From G020354025 sp964621455 (GTDB taxonomy: Bacteria > Fidelibacterota > Marinisomatia > SCGC-AAA003-L08 > TS1B11), in assembly GCA_964621455.1 (NCBI GenBank), contig CAZULW010000089.1:1-8672 (forward strand): 8,672 nucleotides of DNA, read 5' to 3'. The translations under genes were made by a program, and so were the position numbers. Numbering within the stretch: the stretch's first letter is position 1; the number at the start of each line of letters is the position of its first letter. Below are positions 5,621 through 8,672 of the stretch, piece after piece. The notes under the pieces are model-generated. The model saw only the letters and a program-made list of their open reading frames with translations, was not told where the DNA came from and ran no database searches.

Positions 5621-7292
5621 CGACGCCCACTTTCCGGCTGCCCGAGGACGGAGCCAGGAGTTCCGCCGCCTGGTCAAGGCTGGCCCGGGTTATCTCGGCG
5701 CCGCTGAGGAGCCGGGCGATCTCGCGCCGGCGCTCCTCGCCCGTCACCACCCTCACCCGGCTCAGGGTGCGTCCCCGCTTCACGATCTTATTCGTGGAAA
5801 GATGATGATCTCCCCGGGCGGCGATCTGGGGCAGGTGGGTGATACAGACAATCTGCCGCGACCGGGCCAGTTCCTTCAGTGCGACGCCCACCGTATCAGC
5901 CGTGGAGCCGGATATGCCGTTATCGATCTCATCAAAAATCAGGCAGCCCACCGGGTCATAGGCCGCCAGAACGGTCTTGATACCCAGCATAATCCGTGAA
6001 ATCTCGCCACCGGAAGCAATTCTCGCCAGGGGACGGAGTTCCTCTCCCGGGTTGGGGCTGATGAAAAATTCCACCTGATCATAGCCCCGGTCATCACTCC
6101 TGTAGGCCTGGCCATCGATGATGCAGGCCCCGCCTTCAGCCGGGATGTTCTCGATACGCACCTCAAACCTCGTACCGGGCATATCCAGCCGGGCCAGGGT
6201 CTCCTGGATTTCTTTTTCCAACTTTTCCCTGGCAGCCCGTCGCTGATGGGACAGCTCCTGGCACTGGGCGGCATAGGCCTCCCGCTGCCGTGTCTGCTCC
6301 TCGTGCAGCTGGGCCAGGCGCTCATCGGAGGCGGCGTAGCGACCAACGACCTCCCTGAGCCAGGCCAACTTGTCCAGCGCCGTGTCGATTGTCCCACCGA
6401 ACTTGCGCTTGATGGCCTCCAGCTGGCCCAGGCGGTCCTCGATTTCCATCAGGCGCTTTGGATCGGGATTCACCGTGGCCCCATAGCGCCCCGCCTCGTA
6501 GGCCAGGTCCTGCAGCTCCACCTTCAGGGAAGACAACCGCTCGCCCAGCTGCTCCAATTCCGGCGACAGGTGAGCGAATCGGTCCAGCTGTTTGAGCAAG
6601 CCGCCCACTTCACCAGCCAACGACGCCTCGTCCGTTTGCAGGCGATGCTCCATGCGGGTAAGCAGGCGATGGAGCTCGTCGGCCTGGGAGAGGAGCTGGT
6701 GTTCCTTCGCAATTTCATCCTCTTCGTGGGGCAAGAGTCCCGCCTCTTCAAGCTCCTTGATCTGAAACTGGTGAAGCTCGTGGAGCTCCCTTTCCTTTTC
6801 CACCTGGGCTGCAAGCCGCTCCCGCTCCGCATTCAGCTGAACAAGGCGGCGGTAGGTATGGGCCAGCACCTCACGATCCGGCAGAAGGCCCGCGTAGGCA
6901 TCCAGGAAATCGATGTGCGTGCCGACACGTAAAAGAGATTGGTGGTCATGTTGTCCATGAAGGTCTACCAGTGAATCGGTGAGTGCTTCAAGGTCGCTGA
7001 GCTTGGCGGGCTCTTCGTTCACGAAGATGCGCGAGGCACCACCGGCACGCACGACCCGGCGGATTATCCAAGTGTCCCCACCACTGACCAATTCACCTTC
7101 CACCACCGCTGTATCCTCACCGGTACGGATGATATCACCAGCCGTGCGGCCACCCGCCAGGAGGCCGATAGCGTCAATAAGGATGGATTTGCCCGAGCCG
7201 GTCTCGCCGGTGATCATATTGAGACCGGGGCTGAAGGATACCTCCAGCTCCTGGATGATGGCCAGGTTCTTAACCAGCAGGCGCTTGATCAC
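5613..7292 (-). CDS. recN: DNA repair protein RecN
   Basis: RecN is an SMC-like cytoplasmic ATPase that acts early in recombinational repair of double-strand breaks. The 559-residue protein is close to E. coli RecN (553). The N-terminal head has MIKRLLVKNLAII and the Walker A motif GETGSGKS (29-36). The middle (about 150-390) is rich in E, L, Q and R with heptad-like spacing, fitting the short antiparallel coiled coil of RecN. The C-terminal head has the ABC signature ASGGE (426-430), the Walker B motif CLIFDEID (450-457) and the THLPQIAA segment (485-492) typical of RecN. The start is a GTG at 7292-7290 with GGAAG seven bases upstream, overlapping the end of the VanZ-like gene by 23 bases. 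Its end overlaps murA by 8 bases. No LexA-type box is evident upstream, where the sequence is coding, so SOS control from a site directly before recN is not apparent. Confidence 0.96.
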   Translation of the reverse strand: MIKRLLVKNLAIIQELEVSFSPGLNMITGETGSGKSILIDAIGLLAGGRTAGDIIRTGEDTAVVEGELVSGGDTWIIRRVVRAGGASRIFVNEEPAKLSDLEALTDSLVDLHGQHDHQSLLRVGTHIDFLDAYAGLLPDREVLAHTYRRLVQLNAERERLAAQVEKERELHELHQFQIKELEEAGLLPHEEDEIAKEHQLLSQADELHRLLTRMEHRLQTDEASLAGEVGGLLKQLDRFAHLSPELEQLGERLSSLKVELQDLAYEAGRYGATVNPDPKRLMEIEDRLGQLEAIKRKFGGTIDTALDKLAWLREVVGRYAASDERLAQLHEEQTRQREAYAAQCQELSHQRRAAREKLEKEIQETLARLDMPGTRFEVRIENIPAEGGACIIDGQAYRSDDRGYDQVEFFISPNPGEELRPLARIASGGEISRIMLGIKTVLAAYDPVGCLIFDEIDNGISGSTADTVGVALKELARSRQIVCITHLPQIAARGDHHLSTNKIVKRGRTLSRVRVVTGEERRREIARLLSGAEITRASLDQAAELLAPSSGSRKVGVDG

Positions 7293-7641
7293 GGTAAAAC
7301 TTCCACAGAAGGTACAGCGAGCTGCCTAAAGCCACACCCACTATATTGGCAACCCAATCACCGTAGCTGCTGTCACGGCCGGGGATCAGGGTCTGATAGA
7401 ACTCATCCAGGGCACCGAAAGCGCCGGCTATGAGAAAGGTAAATAAAAATACCTGACCACGGGCCGGTACGCGAAAAACCATAGCCCGACTGACCAGGAT
7501 GCCGATGATCGTGTATTCACCAATGTGGATGAGCTTGTCCTGGGAAAACAACCCCAAATCGGGCAAACTCTTTCCGGGAATGGAGGACAGTCCGATAATC
7601 AATATGGCGTAAAGGATTGCCCACAGGTCGGACAGTCTCAT
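7270..7641 (-). CDS. VanZ-like family small membrane protein
   Basis: The 123-residue protein has about four hydrophobic segments (near 5-20, 40-56, 64-80 and 96-112) and the motif set of the VanZ-like family: an early SSIPG, DKLIHIGEY (34-42), DEFYQ (78-82), a PGRDSS segment, and GDWVANIVGVALG. The family is named after VanZ, which gives low-level teicoplanin resistance, but most members are chromosomal with unknown function. With no other van genes here, a resistance role should not be assumed. The ATG at 7641-7639 overlaps the stop of the upstream hydrate-repair gene in an ATGA, and a GGAG lies too far upstream to be a good ribosome site, so translation is probably coupled. It ends 23 bases inside recN. 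Lying upstream of recN and murA, it may touch envelope biology, but that is only positional inference. Confidence 0.88.
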   Translation of the reverse strand: MRLSDLWAILYAILIIGLSSIPGKSLPDLGLFSQDKLIHIGEYTIIGILVSRAMVFRVPARGQVFLFTFLIAGAFGALDEFYQTLIPGRDSSYGDWVANIVGVALGSSLYLLWKFYRDQAPAG

Positions 7642-8672
7642 GATACCGCGTCGAACTCCGCCAACGCCGGGGCCAGGTATTCCAGGATATGGGTGCTCGC
7701 CATGCCAGGGGCACCGCAGCGCCGGTAGGCCAGGTCGCCCGCCAATCCGTGCAGCCAGACCCCCATGACGGCTGCCTCATCGGCGCTGTAGCCCTGACTG
7801 AGCAACGTACCGATCACCCCGGACAGGACATCCCCGCTGCCGGCGGTGGCCATGCCAGGGTTGCCGGTACTGTTGATCACGATTTCGCCGGTAGAGAGGA
7901 GTGTCAGGGTGGGAGCCCCCTTCAGCACCACGGTATGGTGAAAGTACGCCTGCACCTCTGACAGGGCACGCACGGGATCAGCCGTCACCTCCTGCAAGTC
8001 GTGATCAAACAGCAGGGCGAACTCCCGGGCGTGGGGGGTGACCACCAGGGGCACCTCCGCCGCGGTCAGCAGGTCCACATCCCCATTGAAGGGAGTAAGA
8101 CCGTCGGCGTCGAGAAGTGTCGGCGTTTCCAGATGTTCAAAAATGGCCTGGACAAACTCCTTCACCTGGGGGCTGCGGGAGAGTCCCGGTCCCAGGACCA
8201 CCGCCGAACACCAGGCCAGGGACTCGCATATGGCCGAGACATGCTCCGGTAAAAACAGGCCCTGCTCGTGATCTTCCAGGCTGAGGGTAATCACTTCGGG
8301 CATGGCGGGGACATACAGCTGCTGGATGCTGGCGGGACAGGCCGCCACCACCAGGCCCGACCCGGACAGGATAGCGGCCTTGGCCGCCAGCACGGCCGCA
8401 CCGGTCATCCCCCGCGAGCCGGCGATCACCAGGGTCTTGCCCTGCCGGTGCTTGAAGGTGCGCCGGGGCGGTGGGTGGTACGCCCGGGCAAAATCCTCCC
8501 TGGTAAACTGGGCAATGCCTGGCTCCTCCTCGTTAAAGTAACCCGCGTCAAAACCAATGTCGACCACCACCAACCGGCCGCAAACGTCGGGGCCCATGTT
8601 GATCAGCAGCCCCAGCTTAGGGTATCCCATGGTAACCGTCACCTCAGCCCGGACCACTCCTTCCCAGGCCTG
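7638..8672 (-). CDS. nnr: Bifunctional NAD(P)H-hydrate epimerase/dehydratase, 3' part
   Basis: This enzyme repairs damaged nicotinamide cofactors. The N-terminal YjeF domain interconverts the R and S forms of NAD(P)HX, and the C-terminal ribokinase-like domain dehydrates S-NAD(P)HX using ADP or ATP. The frame is open to the window edge, so the start is missing. A GTG at 8657 is internal, because the coding continues above it (QAWEGVV). The 344 visible residues begin with the tail of the epimerase domain (TVTMGYPKLGLL, then GRLVVVDIGFD). The dehydratase domain follows: GSRGMTGAA (about 85-93), LDADGL (about 187-192), VTPHAREFALL (about 211-221), VVLKG (about 248-252) and STGNPGMATAGSGD (about 268-281), whose final aspartate is the catalytic base of the family. 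It ends in an ATGA overlap with the VanZ-like gene. Most of the epimerase domain lies outside the window. Confidence 0.93.
   Translation of the reverse strand, partial: QAWEGVVRAEVTVTMGYPKLGLLINMGPDVCGRLVVVDIGFDAGYFNEEEPGIAQFTREDFARAYHPPPRRTFKHRQGKTLVIAGSRGMTGAAVLAAKAAILSGSGLVVAACPASIQQLYVPAMPEVITLSLEDHEQGLFLPEHVSAICESLAWCSAVVLGPGLSRSPQVKEFVQAIFEHLETPTLLDADGLTPFNGDVDLLTAAEVPLVVTPHAREFALLFDHDLQEVTADPVRALSEVQAYFHHTVVLKGAPTLTLLSTGEIVINSTGNPGMATAGSGDVLSGVIGTLLSQGYSADEAAVMGVWLHGLAGDLAYRRCGAPGMASTHILEYLAPALAEFDAVS

Noticed and set aside
5621..5677. N-terminal extension of MurA by 19 residues
   Set aside because: The extension lies inside recN and is arginine-rich with no family match. The ATG at 5620 has a ribosome site and the conserved start.
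6246..6932. Plus-strand open frame of 228 codons
   Set aside because: It is the complement of the recN coiled-coil region. The abundance of L and Q mirrors the L/E/Q-rich heptads of RecN on the other strand.
7270..7641. Glycopeptide resistance locus, suggested by the VanZ-like gene
   Set aside because: No vanA/B ligase, vanH, vanX or VanRS genes are present, and VanZ-like proteins are widespread housekeeping membrane proteins.

Overview
The window is a compact, single-strand run of bacterial housekeeping genes. Every supported gene lies on the minus strand, so transcription runs from high to low coordinates. GC content is moderately high by eye. Genes overlap or nearly touch, and GTG starts are used for recN and trkH. 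MurA implies a peptidoglycan-making bacterium. The sequence alone does not let me name a phylum. I see no mobile element, CRISPR array, rRNA or tRNA, and no sign of recent transfer.

First block, read in transcription order (8672 down to 4349): the 3' part of a bifunctional NAD(P)H-hydrate repair enzyme (Nnr/YjeF, cut by the window edge), a small VanZ-like membrane protein, the DNA-repair ATPase RecN, and the peptidoglycan enzyme MurA. Successive genes overlap by 4, 23 and 8 bases, so translational coupling within one operon is likely.

A gap of about 320 bases follows (4032-4348). It is the only sizeable non-coding stretch. It holds a possible 51-residue reading frame with a good ribosome binding site but a TTG start, two short palindromes, a weak promoter-like pair and a weak terminator-like repeat just before the next gene.

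Second block (4031 down to 1): a PLP-dependent low-specificity L-threonine aldolase, then TrkA and TrkH. TrkH is the potassium-translocating membrane subunit and TrkA its nucleotide-binding regulatory ring, so the pair makes a complete Trk-type uptake system. Below trkH, at the window edge, is the start of what looks like an enoyl-CoA hydratase/isomerase (crotonase) family gene. Its well-placed ATG and its family-like reading frame are one base out of register.

I found no convincing undescribed system. The points worth a second look are the apparent frameshift in the last gene and the contents of the murA-threonine aldolase gap.
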